From: Bacteroidota bacterium | GTDB taxonomy: Bacteria; Bacteroidota; Bacteroidia; Cytophagales; Cytophagaceae | DNA: 64,000 nucleotides | Reading direction: 5' to 3' | Assembly: GCA_023392125.1 (NCBI GenBank) | Contig: JAEVZS010000002.1 | Coordinates: forward strand, 124,001 to 188,000 | Notes under the pieces: generated by a model | Databases searched by the model: none | The model's input: the letters and a program-made list of their open reading frames with translations, nothing else | What the model was told of the DNA's origin: nothing | Part shown: piece after piece, positions 1 through 9,737 of the stretch | How the letters are laid out: every line of letters begins with the position of its first letter | Position numbering within the stretch: the stretch's first letter is position 1 | Program-made: the position numbers and the translations under genes

Positions 1-1
1 G

Positions 2-1555
2 ACAGATTTGTTTCTGGCCCGGGTCAAAAAAATGAATATCAGTCTGCTGGCTGTGGATGAGGCGCATTGTATCTCACAATGGGGGTATGATTTTCGCCCT
101 CCTTATCTGGCAATAGGGGCATTCCGGCAACATTGTCCGGATATCCCGGTACTGGCTCTTACTGCATCGGCCACTCCCGAGGTCAGGCTCGATATTGCCG
201 ACAAGCTGAATCTGAAAAATCCTCAGATTTACCTCCAGTCTTTTGCAAGGGAAAATCTGTCTTATTCGGTTTTTTATCAGGAAAATAAAGAGAGAAAAAT
301 TCTGGAGATACTTGGCAGAGTGCCGGGCTCTGCGATAGTATATGTACGCAACCGGCGCAAAACAAAGGAGCTGGCGGACTTTCTCAACAAAAACCGGTTG
401 ACAGCCGAGTTCTACCATGCAGGACTGAGTCATGCGGAGCGGTCTGCAAAGCAGGAACGATGGATGCGTAATCAGGCTCGTATAATGGTGGCGACCAATG
501 CTTTTGGGATGGGGATCAATAAGCCGGATGTAAGGGTTGTTATCAATCTGGATCTGCCTGAAAATCTGGAGGCGTACTATCAGGAAGCGGGAAGAGGCGG
601 CCGTGACGGGCGTAAGGCGTATGCAGTGCTGCTCTATAACCAGCGGGATATAGATCAGCTATATGAAAAGATAAATGATTCATATCCGGAAGTTGAATTT
701 ATTAAGAAAGTATATCAATGCCTGGCCAATTTTCTCAAAGTAGCTGCAGGAAGCAGTCATCTGGCCAGTTATGATTTTGACTTTGACCTGTTTATTGAAA
801 ATTTTAAGCTTCCTCAGCGTAAGACATATCATGCTTTAAAACGTATGGAAAGTCAGGGGCTTATAGAGTTCAATGAAGCGTTTTTTGCACCTTCCAGACT
901 TTTTATTCCGATCAGCCATGAAGAGCTGTACCGGTTTCAGGTAAAAAACGAGCATCTGGACCGGATTATCAAGCTTATATTGCGTCTTTACGGAGGAAGT
1001 GTTTTTTCTCTTTATACGACCATTAATGAGAAGCTGATAGCCAGGCATCTGGATATATCCGAGAAAGAGGTGAAAAATGCGCTGGATCTGCTCGATAAAA
1101 GTCATATAGTTGAATACAGCAGACAAAAAAGCCAGCCTCAGATTGTTTTTCTCACTCCCCGGCTCGATGCTACCCATATGCCTGTTGATCACAAATTTCT
1201 GAATGAACGAAAGGAGCTGGAGCTCATGAAAGCGAGGGCGGCAGAGGGCTATGCAGTTAATGTGACAGAGTGCAGAGCTAAATTCATACGTTCGTATTTC
1301 GGAGAAACAGTGACCGCCGACTGTGGTAAATGTGATGTATGTCTTGAGGAGCTGAAAGCTTCCCGATCCGGAGAACTTTTATATAAAACCAGCATTCTTT
1401 TCCATTTGAATAAAAATGAGTGCGGAATACAGGAGCTGGTAAACAAAATCGACTTTGACAATCCTGATCTGGTTATTGCTGAAATCAGAAATCTGCTTGA
1501 CAGCGGCCAGATTGAGTATTCTGTATCAGGAAATCTTAAAATCAGTAACAAATGA
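2..1555 (+). CDS. recQ: RecQ-family ATP-dependent DNA helicase, 5' end cut by window
   Basis: A 3'-5' superfamily 2 DNA helicase for recombination and repair. The frame is open to the window edge, so the first roughly 100-120 residues (Q motif, Walker A) lie outside. Visible are the DEAH box in AVDEAHCISQWGYDFRP, motif III (ALTASA), motif V (ATNAFGMGINKPDVR) and motif VI (YYQEAGRGGRDG). A Cys cluster (ECRAKFI, then CGKCDVC) near window residue 425-450 is the RecQ zinc-binding signature, but it sits about 200 residues after motif VI instead of directly behind the helicase core. There is no evident HRDC domain. This layout is seen in short RecQ paralogues of Bacteroidota. The gene overlaps the next by 4 bases (ATGA). 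The family is certain; which RecQ paralogue is not. Confidence 0.93.
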   Translation, partial: TDLFLARVKKMNISLLAVDEAHCISQWGYDFRPPYLAIGAFRQHCPDIPVLALTASATPEVRLDIADKLNLKNPQIYLQSFARENLSYSVFYQENKERKILEILGRVPGSAIVYVRNRRKTKELADFLNKNRLTAEFYHAGLSHAERSAKQERWMRNQARIMVATNAFGMGINKPDVRVVINLDLPENLEAYYQEAGRGGRDGRKAYAVLLYNQRDIDQLYEKINDSYPEVEFIKKVYQCLANFLKVAAGSSHLASYDFDFDLFIENFKLPQRKTYHALKRMESQGLIEFNEAFFAPSRLFIPISHEELYRFQVKNEHLDRIIKLILRLYGGSVFSLYTTINEKLIARHLDISEKEVKNALDLLDKSHIVEYSRQKSQPQIVFLTPRLDATHMPVDHKFLNERKELELMKARAAEGYAVNVTECRAKFIRSYFGETVTADCGKCDVCLEELKASRSGELLYKTSILFHLNKNECGIQELVNKIDFDNPDLVIAEIRNLLDSGQIEYSVSGNLKISNK

Positions 1556-2490
1556 AAATTGTGTTTTTAGATGCTTCTACTATGGGTCCGATGAACCTGG
1601 CCGAAGTATTTGCTTCGTATGGAGAGTATGTGCAATATGATTATTCAGAGCAAAGCCAGGTGGTTGAGCGTGCCAGAGGGGCAACTATCGTAATTACAAA
1701 TAAAGTAAAAATAGGTGCGGATGTATTTGAAAAGCTTCCGGAGATCCGTCTTGTATGTGTTGCAGCTACCGGAACTAATAATATTGATCTCGAAAGTGCC
1801 GGACGTTATGGAGTGGAGGTGAGAAATGTAAAAGGCTATTCGACGGATAGTGTTGCTCAGCAAACTTTTGCTCTTTTGCTGAATCTGCTCAATCATGTCA
1901 GTTATTATGACTCATATGTAAAAAGTCCGGACGGGTATCCGAAAAGCAGAATATTTTCCTGTTTAGACAAACATGTGTATGAGTTGAAGGGAAAGACTGT
2001 TGGTATTATCGGATTGGGAGAAATAGGAAAAAAGGTGGCCGATTTATGTGTTTTTATGGGGGCAGAGGTTGTGTATTATTCTACTTCCGGTAAGAATAAT
2101 GATAGCTCCCATACACGCGCCTCTCTGGACGAATTGCTGCAAATCAGTGATATCGTCAGTATTCATGCTCCGCTAAACGATCAGACGTACAAGCTGATAG
2201 GGTATCGTCAGCTGGAATCCATGCGCAGACATGCGATACTGATTAATACCGGGCGCGGAGGTATTGTGGATGAAGCTGACCTTGCCAGAGCGCTGGATGC
2301 CGGGGTGATAGCTGCCGCTGCTCTTGATGTGTTTGAAACAGAGCCAATAAAGGCTGATAATCCCTTGCTTTCTATAAAAAGTCCTGAGAAACTGCTGCTT
2401 TCTCCGCATATAGCCTGGGCGTCTGTGGAGGCGAGGAAAACGCTTTTAGAAGGTATTATAAAAAATATTGAGGCGTTTGTGAAGAAATAA
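1552..2490 (+). CDS. D-2-hydroxyacid dehydrogenase (NAD-dependent)
   Basis: A 312-residue oxidoreductase of the D-isomer 2-hydroxyacid dehydrogenase family, of the glycerate/hydroxypyruvate reductase type. The Rossmann motif GIIGLGEIGKKV lies near residues 148-160. The substrate-loop signature (LINTGRGGIVDE) and the catalytic region ending SPHIAWAS are present, giving the expected Arg/Glu/His set. The ATG overlaps the recQ stop (ATGA), suggesting translational coupling. Exact substrate (glycerate, hydroxypyruvate, lactate) cannot be told from sequence. Length is normal for the family. Confidence 0.9.
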   Translation: MKIVFLDASTMGPMNLAEVFASYGEYVQYDYSEQSQVVERARGATIVITNKVKIGADVFEKLPEIRLVCVAATGTNNIDLESAGRYGVEVRNVKGYSTDSVAQQTFALLLNLLNHVSYYDSYVKSPDGYPKSRIFSCLDKHVYELKGKTVGIIGLGEIGKKVADLCVFMGAEVVYYSTSGKNNDSSHTRASLDELLQISDIVSIHAPLNDQTYKLIGYRQLESMRRHAILINTGRGGIVDEADLARALDAGVIAAAALDVFETEPIKADNPLLSIKSPEKLLLSPHIAWASVEARKTLLEGIIKNIEAFVKK

Positions 2491-2603
2491 GGAGTTATAT
2501 TATTGTATTGTAGTATTTTACAATATACTTTTCGTCCTACATAACCTTTTTGGAAAGTATCAGGTTAGATTACAAAGTGAGTGTGGTTGGTAAATATGAT
2601 GGT

Positions 2604-2984
2604 ATGGGAAAGTACATGGTAATTTTAATGGCGTTTCTTGGCTTATCTGCAGCAGCGCTGGCCCAGAATGAAAACTTACAGACGCCTCAGGAAATGGATG
2701 AAAATGACATGGTCTGTTTCCTGACTGATGCAAACACCATAACCTGTTTTGTTGCCCCAGAAGAGATGCCTGAAGAAGGTCTTGCCGAGGAAAATACTGA
2801 TACTGATAATAATCAGCAGGGAGACGAAAAAGCCCCGAAAGAAAAAGAAGGGGAAAAGAAATCGAAAGAGCCTGTAGACAGTCAGAAGAAGAAAATAAAA
2901 GACAGCCCTTCAGAAATTCAGATTATTGAACCGGACAATCGCAAAGACAACGGTTATAACAAAACAGATGTCAAAATGATATGA
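2604..2984 (+). CDS. Small secreted hypothetical protein with acidic and lysine-rich tail
   Basis: About 126 residues, not recognised. From the ATG at 2604 the protein begins MGKYMVILMAFLGLSAAALA, a clean signal peptide with a cut expected before QNE. The open frame runs further upstream to a TTG at 2550, but that extension would bury the signal peptide. After a short segment with two cysteines the protein becomes strongly charged: first acidic (EEGLAEENTDTDNN), then a Lys/Glu-rich low-complexity stretch. It is likely a periplasmic or surface protein. It stands alone, facing the convergent efflux operon across a strong hairpin terminator. Confidence 0.6.
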   Translation: MGKYMVILMAFLGLSAAALAQNENLQTPQEMDENDMVCFLTDANTITCFVAPEEMPEEGLAEENTDTDNNQQGDEKAPKEKEGEKKSKEPVDSQKKKIKDSPSEIQIIEPDNRKDNGYNKTDVKMI

Positions 2985-3030
2985 CATATTGGTTATACAG
3001 CAAGGCATAAGCTGGTTTTTCCGGCACTGT

Positions 3031-3072
3031 AAAACAGAAAATCCCCGGGGCAGTCCAGGGATTTTCTGTTTT
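3031..3072. terminator. Bidirectional Rho-independent terminator
   Basis: A perfect 15-bp inverted repeat (AAAACAGAAAATCCC at 3031-3045, complement at 3058-3072) separated by 12 bases. It has A-runs on the left and T-runs on the right, so it can end transcription from both sides. It lies between the convergent secreted-protein gene and the RND permease gene. Confidence 0.85.
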
Positions 3073-3091
3073 TATCTATAGTCTCTCAGAA

Positions 3092-6000
3092 TCAAAACTG
3101 ACTAAGATTATGTTGTCCGGGATCGTAGTTTTCTTTTAACTCGGCCAGCTTTTTCTTTCCGTAAGCATACTTTGTAATTATCACAAACAGCACAGGTACT
3201 GCAAATATGGCAAGGAAGGTTGCTGCAAGCATTCCGCCGATTACGGTCCAGCCTATGGTCTGCCGGGCAACTGCTCCGGCTCCGGTAGCCATGGCAAGGG
3301 GCAATACTCCCAGTATAAAGGCAAGTGATGTCATAATAATCGGACGAAGCCTCAGTTTAACAGCTTCTATCGTTGCGGGAATCAGCTCCATTCCTATATC
3401 AACTCTTTCTTTGGCAAACTCAACAATAAGAATTGCGTTTTTGGCAGCCAGCCCTATGAGGGTGATAAGTCCGATCTGTGCGTACACGTTATTGGACAGA
3501 GAAGGCAGAAAGGTGAGTGCCACGATGGCCCCGAAAGCTCCGAGAGGTACAGCAAGCAGTACTGAAAACGGCACGGACCAGCTTTCGTAAAGAGCAGCCA
3601 GAAGCAGCAATACAAATACGATTGAAAGAGTAAATATGATAATGGTACTGTTGCCGGCTTTCTTTTCTTCACGGCTCAGGCCTGAAAAATCATATCCGTA
3701 TCCTGCCGGTAAAACCTGAGCAGCTACCTCTTCCAGAGCCTGCAATGCCTGTCCGCTGCTGTATCCTTCAGCGGCACTTCCGTTAACTTCGGCAGACCGG
3801 AACAGGTTGTAGTGGGAAATAACGGGAGCACTTTCAACAATTTTGTAGGTGATAAGAGCGCTCAGGGGAATTGGTTCTCCCCGCCGGTTCATAACATAGT
3901 ATTGCTCCAGATCTTTGATATCTCCCCGAAACGGGGTATCTGCCTGAGCCACCACACGGAAATTCCGGCCATACATGGTAAAGTCATTGATATACTGACT
4001 TCCCATATAGGAGGACATTGTATTGTAAATATCGGATATGGCTACGCCCATCTTTTTTGCCTTTTCTCTGTCTACGTCGATATGATAGCCGGGATTCTGC
4101 GCAGTAAAGAAGGTATAGGCTGAACCAATCTCAGGCCGTGCGTTAACAGCGGCTACAAATCTTTGCACTACCGATTCGAACTCTTTAATGTCTCCGCCGC
4201 CTTCACGCTGCTCGACCATAAAGCTGAAACCACCGGTCTGGCCAAGTCCCGGTATAGCCGGAGGCGGTACTACTACGATGTTGGCCTCGTTGATTGATGA
4301 AAAACGTTTTTTTAGCTCATCCATTAATCCGTAGAGCTGCTGCGTTTTTTCCTTTCGCTGATCCCAGGGCTGGAGCTGGATGAAAAATGCTCCGCTGTTT
4401 GATTTGGTGGAGAAGTTAATAACATTCATACCGCCGATGGCTGTATAATTGCGTATACCCGGTATTTCTGCCAGTGTCCCGGACATCTGATCCAGGATGG
4501 CCTGAGTACGGGCAGATGAGGCAGCCTGAGGTAATTCTACTGAAATAAACAGCCGGCCTTCATCTTCTGTAGGAATAAAGCCGGAAGGTTTCATGGTAAA
4601 TAATCCAAACGTACCGGCATAGATCAGAATAAGAAAGACCAGTACCAGCGGAGTGGCTTTTATACATTTTTTTACCCATATCGCATAGCCGGCTGTAGTA
4701 CGGGCAAACCAGCGGTTGAACAGGTAGAAGAAGCGATTGATTCCTTTTGAGCTCTGGTCAAGGTGCATCGGACGAAGCATCAGGGAGCAAAGGGCAGGAG
4801 TAAGGGTAAGCGCCACAAATGCAGAAATAAGTACAGAGATCGCAATGGTAATGGCAAACTGCTGGTATAAACGTCCGACGATACCGGGGATAAACCCTAC
4901 CGGGATAAATACAGCTGCCAGAATCAGAGCAATGGCTATAACCGGAGCGGTAATATCTTTCATTGCCTTGCGGGTTGCTTCGCGCGGAGGGAGCTTCTCA
5001 TGGTCTATATAATGCTGAACAGCCTCCACGACCACAATGGCATCGTCCACCACAATACCAATGGCCAGAACAAAGCCAAACAGGGTCAGTGTATTGATTG
5101 TAAATCCGAGCGGAACAAAGAAGATGAAGGTTCCGATAATTGATACAGGGATCGCCAGAATGGGTATAAGTGTTGCCCGCCAGCTCTGGAGAAACAGGAA
5201 GACTACGAGTATTACAAGAAGGAGGGCTTCAACCAGTGTTTTTACTACTTCCGAAATGGATTTTTCAACGACTGAAACTGATTCAAAAGACACTACATAA
5301 TCGACATCGGCCGGGAATGCTTTTTTCAGCTCCGCCATGGCATTGTATATACCATCAGCAGTTTCTACGGCATTACTGCCCGGTGCCTGATAAATCAGCA
5401 TAATGGAGGCTTCTTTGCCGTTGACGGTCGTATACCGGCTGTAATCAAAGCGTCCCAGTTCGATTCGTGCTACATCTTTCAGATAGGTTACTGTTCCATC
5501 GGCCGGATTGGTACGTATAACTATATTTTCAAATTCTTCCTTGCTTTTCAGACGGCTGTCCACAGTAATGGAGTATTCGAAAGCCTGCCCGACGGGTTGA
5601 GGTTTTGCACCGACAGTTCCTGCTGAAACCTGGATATTCTGTTCCTGAATAGCAGCAGTAACTTCACGGCTGCTTATGCCCAGCTTGGCCAGCACATCAG
5701 GCTTTAGCCAGACCCTCATACTGAAATCCTGTCCCAGCGCGGTAATATCACCGACTCCTGGTACCCGGAGCAGGGCATCCCGGACAAAAATATTCGTATA
5801 GTTATCAAGATAGTTTACATTGTGGGTACCCTTAGGGGAATACATGGCCACAACCATCATAACCGAAGGATTTCTTTTACGGACAATGAGTCCGAGGCGC
5901 TTTACTTCTTCGGGAAGGCGGGGCTCGGCAATACTTACCCTGTTTTGTACGTCCAGTGTCGCTATATCAACATCAGTTCCTAGTTCAAAGGTGACGTTGA

Positions 6001-6271
6001 GCGCCATTTGTCCGGTACTTGTGCTGTTTGAGCTCATATAGGCCATACCCGGAGTACCGTTTACCTGAGTTTCTACAGGAGTGGCTATGGTCTGCTCGAC
6101 GGTAAGTGCATCTGCCCCCGTCATCAGACCTGTTACAGATACCACAGGCGGAGAAATATTGGGATACTGGGTAACCGGCAGATTGAGCATGGCAATGCCA
6201 CCAACCAGAAGCAGTAATATGGATATTACTATGGAGGTGACCGGCCGTCTTATAAATATATCGGATATCAT
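3092..6271 (-). CDS. RND efflux pump inner-membrane permease (HAE1/AcrB family)
   Basis: 1059 residues, the normal length for a hydrophobe/amphiphile efflux RND transporter, the proton-driven trimeric pump of a tripartite envelope efflux system. The N-terminus (MISDIFIRRPVTSIVIS) is typical. The proton-relay Asp pair is in GIVVDDAIVVVE in TM4 and the relay Lys in GLAAKNAILIVEFA in TM10. Two large periplasmic loops and twelve membrane segments can be followed. It is the last gene of a leftward operon tetR-tolC-adaptor-permease with short gaps. Likely exports drugs, bile-like compounds or solvents; the actual substrate cannot be inferred. Transcription ends at the 3031-3072 hairpin. Confidence 0.95.
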   Translation of the reverse strand: MISDIFIRRPVTSIVISILLLLVGGIAMLNLPVTQYPNISPPVVSVTGLMTGADALTVEQTIATPVETQVNGTPGMAYMSSNSTSTGQMALNVTFELGTDVDIATLDVQNRVSIAEPRLPEEVKRLGLIVRKRNPSVMMVVAMYSPKGTHNVNYLDNYTNIFVRDALLRVPGVGDITALGQDFSMRVWLKPDVLAKLGISSREVTAAIQEQNIQVSAGTVGAKPQPVGQAFEYSITVDSRLKSKEEFENIVIRTNPADGTVTYLKDVARIELGRFDYSRYTTVNGKEASIMLIYQAPGSNAVETADGIYNAMAELKKAFPADVDYVVSFESVSVVEKSISEVVKTLVEALLLVILVVFLFLQSWRATLIPILAIPVSIIGTFIFFVPLGFTINTLTLFGFVLAIGIVVDDAIVVVEAVQHYIDHEKLPPREATRKAMKDITAPVIAIALILAAVFIPVGFIPGIVGRLYQQFAITIAISVLISAFVALTLTPALCSLMLRPMHLDQSSKGINRFFYLFNRWFARTTAGYAIWVKKCIKATPLVLVFLILIYAGTFGLFTMKPSGFIPTEDEGRLFISVELPQAASSARTQAILDQMSGTLAEIPGIRNYTAIGGMNVINFSTKSNSGAFFIQLQPWDQRKEKTQQLYGLMDELKKRFSSINEANIVVVPPPAIPGLGQTGGFSFMVEQREGGGDIKEFESVVQRFVAAVNARPEIGSAYTFFTAQNPGYHIDVDREKAKKMGVAISDIYNTMSSYMGSQYINDFTMYGRNFRVVAQADTPFRGDIKDLEQYYVMNRRGEPIPLSALITYKIVESAPVISHYNLFRSAEVNGSAAEGYSSGQALQALEEVAAQVLPAGYGYDFSGLSREEKKAGNSTIIIFTLSIVFVLLLLAALYESWSVPFSVLLAVPLGAFGAIVALTFLPSLSNNVYAQIGLITLIGLAAKNAILIVEFAKERVDIGMELIPATIEAVKLRLRPIIMTSLAFILGVLPLAMATGAGAVARQTIGWTVIGGMLAATFLAIFAVPVLFVIITKYAYGKKKLAELKENYDPGQHNLSQF

Positions 6272-6297
6272 GATTCTGAGATACGTTGTTTAAAAAG

Positions 6298-7419
6298 TTA
6301 CTTTTGTTCCTGAGCCGTTGCAGGAAGAGGTTTGGCTTCTACGCGTGCTCCCTGGCGAAGCCGCTGTATTCCTTCTACTACTATGGTTTCACCACCGGAT
6401 AATCCCTGACGTACTACAACCATATCCTGGAGGCGTGAGCCCAGCTTGAGCGTGCGCTGCACTACGGAATCGGCCTGTAAGACATATACATAATATTCGC
6501 CCATTTGCTCGGATACGGCTTTGTATGGGATCACAAGCTGTTTTCCTGTATCAGTGTTTTTTACTCTGACACCGACACTCATACCGGCTACAAGCATATG
6601 TTCAGGATTCGGAAAATCCAGACGTACGGCCATTGTTCCGGTATAGCGGTCTACTGCTCTGTCAAGCGTTTCGATTTTGCCGGGATGCGGATATACTGAA
6701 CCATCGGCCAGTAAAATGGAAAAAACAGTATCCTTTACCTGGTTGGTCTTCATCAGCTTTTTAAATCTTGGAATTTCTTTTTCATTGATGACAAAATCAA
6801 CGGCCATTGGATTGTCTGTGGAAATGGTATTGAGCAGCGTCTGCCCGGCACTGACCTGCGCCCCAACCCGTACCTGGGATATACCCACAGTACCGGAAAA
6901 CGGAGCTTCAATCAGAGAATAACGCAGATCTGTCGCGGCGGCAGACAGGCTTGCTTCGGCGGCTGCCACCTGAGCAATAGCGGTCTGGTGGCCGGTCCGG
7001 GCATAATCGAGCTGCTGCCTGGCGATTGCTTCACGCTGCCCCAGCATTTCATAGCGTTCCAGATCCATACGGGCACGTTCCAGACTGGCTTTGGCGCTCT
7101 GCAGAGATGCTTCTGCCTGTTTGTAATTTGCTACATATTTGCTTCGGTCTATTTCATATAGCTTTTGTCCCTTCGTTACCATCTGCCCGTCTTTTGCATA
7201 AATCTGTGTAATAAATCCGGGAACCTGTGAGCGAAGATCAATTTGCTGAAGTGGTACTACCGTACCGGGATAAGCATCAAGCCCGGTTACGCGGTCCTGT
7301 TTTACTTCCTGTACATATACTTTTACCGGAGGGGGCGGAGCAGCTTGTTTTTTTTCCTTGCAGGCGTTTAAAAATAGGAGACCAGGAATGCTTATATAAA
7401 TCAATAAAAAACGTTTCAT
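6298..7419 (-). CDS. RND efflux periplasmic adaptor (membrane fusion protein), lipoprotein
   Basis: 373 residues. The signal peptide ends in lipobox LNAC with the lipid-bearing Cys at residue 20. It is followed by the barrel/lipoyl hairpin typical of HlyD/AcrA adaptors: a pre-hairpin segment (DLRSQVPGFITQIYAKDGQ), alpha-helical coiled coil around residues 100-160, then EAPFSGTVGISQVRVG and the C-terminal beta-barrel and membrane-proximal domains. It links the permease encoded just downstream to the TolC-like channel encoded just upstream. The gap to the permease gene is 26 bases. Confidence 0.94.
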   Translation of the reverse strand: MKRFLLIYISIPGLLFLNACKEKKQAAPPPPVKVYVQEVKQDRVTGLDAYPGTVVPLQQIDLRSQVPGFITQIYAKDGQMVTKGQKLYEIDRSKYVANYKQAEASLQSAKASLERARMDLERYEMLGQREAIARQQLDYARTGHQTAIAQVAAAEASLSAAATDLRYSLIEAPFSGTVGISQVRVGAQVSAGQTLLNTISTDNPMAVDFVINEKEIPRFKKLMKTNQVKDTVFSILLADGSVYPHPGKIETLDRAVDRYTGTMAVRLDFPNPEHMLVAGMSVGVRVKNTDTGKQLVIPYKAVSEQMGEYYVYVLQADSVVQRTLKLGSRLQDMVVVRQGLSGGETIVVEGIQRLRQGARVEAKPLPATAQEQK

Positions 7420-7442
7420 TCTGTTTTCGTATAAATTAAGTT

Positions 7443-8828
7443 TTAGTTGAAGTCAATAATACCCAGCGCGCGCTCGAAGTCGAGTTTGCTGGCAAGCAGA
7501 TTGTACAGTGCATTGTAATAGTTGAGCTGAGAGGTTTTCAGTTCTGATTCTGCTACTATGAGCTCAAGATATGTTTTGACACCGCCGTCATATTGCAGTT
7601 TGATAATATCATATACCTCTTTGGCTGTTTCGACATTGTTTTTCAGCGTCAGCCATTCTTTGTAGCTGCTTTTGTATCCGGCCAGTGCGGCCACGTATTC
7701 AGTATTCATTCCCCGTATGGCATTGTCAATATCCACCTGAAGCCGTTTTTCCTGCAATTGAGCGATTTTTATATCCTGAATTCGTCTGCTACCCTGAAAA
7801 ATGGGTACTCCCATGCTAAGTCCGACCGCCGAAGCCGGATAGGTTTTCCCGTAAAGCTGGCTTAGCTCGTCGTGCAGATAGTTAAGATTGTAATTGCCAA
7901 ATACACCAATCTGAGGAATAAACTTGTATTTGTTATAGGCTGTATTCAGATGCAGAAGGTGCTGTTGTGTTTTCAGACGTTGCATCTCGATTCGCCGGTC
8001 ATATTCCATGGGCATTGTTGTATCGACGGGAATATTCTCTTCCATGCTCAGGATATCGAAAGAGAGGCTGATCGGCTGATTGTTCTGATAGCCTATACGT
8101 TGTTTCAGATAGGCGTACTTAACCAGGAGTACTTCCTGCATTCTTTTATATTCGCTGCGGGTATTGGCCAGAGAAATTGAGGCACGCTGATAATCTGTCT
8201 TGTCGGAAAGACCAAATTCGTAGCGATCGTGCGCATCCTGATACTGGCGCTGGAGCCGGCCGATATTTTCTTCCAGAATACGGAGCTGTTGCTGAGACAG
8301 CAATATATCGTAGAAAGCTTTGCTTACATCGACTACTGTATTGATTTTGGTATTTTCGATGTTTTGTTCCAGTTCTTTGCGGGTATATCTGGCTGCCCGG
8401 GCAGCATAGAGCACTTCACCGTTCAGTATGGTCTGGTCAGCCTGTAAAAGCAGATTTGAATTATTTTTTACACCAATGCGTACCGGAACCCGCTCACCGG
8501 TTACCTGATTGGGAAACATAGTGGTCGGCAGCAGTATGTTGTGCTGGTAATTAAACTGAGCGCCGATCTGAGGGAGCCAGTATGACATACTGGAGCGTAT
8601 GCGGCTTTCTCCGATTTCTTCGTCAATCTGTGCCTGACTGATTTCCGGAGCATTTTGCAGGGCATAAGCAATACAGGATTCAAGTGTAAACTGAGCGCTG
8701 TCCGTTTGTGACTGGGCAGCTGCGGATAGCGGATATATGCCGATTATGAAGGCGATATACAAACAGATTCTAAATTTGGACGATACGTATTCTGAATCAG
8801 GGACGTAGCGGTTTCCGGTGTTTTTCAT
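7443..8828 (-). CDS. TolC-family outer-membrane efflux channel
   Basis: About 461 residues from the ATG at 8828. A TTG six codons upstream would overlap the tetR stop and is less likely. The N-terminus carries a signal sequence ending near SAAAQSQ after a hydrophobic stretch (ICLYIAFIIGIYPL). Two repeated long helical regions with the family pattern (FTLESCIAYALQNAPEI; LKTSQLNYYNALYNLL near the end) form the trans-periplasmic channel. No lipobox Cys is visible. It sits between the regulator and adaptor genes and completes the tripartite pump. Confidence 0.92.
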   Translation of the reverse strand: MKNTGNRYVPDSEYVSSKFRICLYIAFIIGIYPLSAAAQSQTDSAQFTLESCIAYALQNAPEISQAQIDEEIGESRIRSSMSYWLPQIGAQFNYQHNILLPTTMFPNQVTGERVPVRIGVKNNSNLLLQADQTILNGEVLYAARAARYTRKELEQNIENTKINTVVDVSKAFYDILLSQQQLRILEENIGRLQRQYQDAHDRYEFGLSDKTDYQRASISLANTRSEYKRMQEVLLVKYAYLKQRIGYQNNQPISLSFDILSMEENIPVDTTMPMEYDRRIEMQRLKTQQHLLHLNTAYNKYKFIPQIGVFGNYNLNYLHDELSQLYGKTYPASAVGLSMGVPIFQGSRRIQDIKIAQLQEKRLQVDIDNAIRGMNTEYVAALAGYKSSYKEWLTLKNNVETAKEVYDIIKLQYDGGVKTYLELIVAESELKTSQLNYYNALYNLLASKLDFERALGIIDFN

Positions 8829-8835
8829 AAAAATT

Positions 8836-9423
8836 TCAGGCGACAATAGTATTTTTTAAACCGTTCCAGGAAAGAGTGATGATTTTTTCCAGCTCGGCTT
8901 CATCAATTACAGCTTTTCCGAAGAGTTGTATTTTGGCAATGGTCCGGATTTGTGAGTGAATCAGTATCGCCATTACTTCATAATTGATATTACTGAAAAC
9001 TCCTTTTTGTATGGCATCTCTGAAAAAGCCAAAGAATACCTGATGAAAAAGATCATCCTCTCCGCTCACTTTGCATTTACAATAAGGAGAATTGATATAT
9101 TGTTCAAAAAAGAGCAATACAGTCTGATGCTCAATATAATAATGATACAGACTTTTCCATATGATAAAAAAATTGCTCTGATAACCGGCTGTTTTATCCA
9201 GCTTGTCAGCCATAGTTACTGCCATTTGTCTTTTGACATACAGAAACAATTCCAGTATCAGCTGATCTTTACTTTCAAAGTAATGGTATATGGTTCCTGC
9301 CGCGATATTGGCCGTTTTTGCCAGTATGTTCATCGTAGTTCCATGAAAGCCATATTCTTTGACCAGCTCAAGTGTACACTCGAAAATCAGTTTTTTCTTT
9401 TCGGTTATATTTTCCAGCTCCAT
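8836..9423 (-). CDS. TetR/AcrR-family transcriptional regulator of the efflux operon
   Basis: 195 residues. The N-terminal helix-turn-helix is clear: FHGTTMNILAKTANIAAGTIYHYFESKDQLI at roughly residues 26-56. The C-terminal ligand domain is variable as usual. It is the first gene of the leftward efflux operon and only 7 bases precede the TolC start. By analogy with AcrR and TtgR it probably represses its own operon until a pump substrate binds. A palindrome matching a TetR-type site lies 22 bases upstream of its start. Confidence 0.9.
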   Translation of the reverse strand: MELENITEKKKLIFECTLELVKEYGFHGTTMNILAKTANIAAGTIYHYFESKDQLILELFLYVKRQMAVTMADKLDKTAGYQSNFFIIWKSLYHYYIEHQTVLLFFEQYINSPYCKCKVSGEDDLFHQVFFGFFRDAIQKGVFSNINYEVMAILIHSQIRTIAKIQLFGKAVIDEAELEKIITLSWNGLKNTIVA

Positions 9424-9445
9424 TTGTTATGGACTAATTACCAAT

Positions 9446-9455
9446 TGAACGTTCA
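9446..9455. promoter_or_regulatory. Candidate TetR operator
   Basis: Perfect 10-bp palindrome TGAACGTTCA, 22 bases upstream of the tetR-like start codon. TGAAC...GTTCA cores are common for TetR/AcrR regulators of efflux operons. The assignment as autoregulatory operator is inference. Confidence 0.5.
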
Positions 9456-9631
9456 TTCGGTTTGCGAATCTACTAATTGCCCTGATCAGAATCAATAGCA
9501 GAATAACGATGATTGGTACACTTAGGTAATTTTTGGTAGGGGGCTTAAATATTAATTGCTATAATCTGTTTTGTGCTTAAACAGATACCAGAGAGGAATG
9601 AATTAACAGGCTGCTGCTTATAAAATACAGA

Positions 9632-9662
9632 AGGCCCGGAAATTTTTCAATTTCACGGGCCT
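9632..9662 (-). terminator. Terminator downstream of the urea carboxylase gene
   Basis: Inverted repeat AGGCCCG ... CGGGCCT with an inner GAAATT/AATTTC extension, about 13 paired bases with one bulge. It lies 76 bases past the carboxylase stop. The rest of the 9424-9737 gap holds the tetR promoter side and no convincing ORF. Confidence 0.65.
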
Positions 9663-9737
9663 GTCTGTGCATCACTATACTAACTAACCCTATTACCAGC
9701 AGATCTTCAATGTTCCAGTGATTTTAAGTGTTTTTCA

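Noticed and set aside
3207..3590. Long plus-strand frames opposite the RND permease
   Set aside because: Shadow frames of a well-defined minus-strand gene; the same applies to frames opposite the carboxylase, nitrate reductase and TonB genes.
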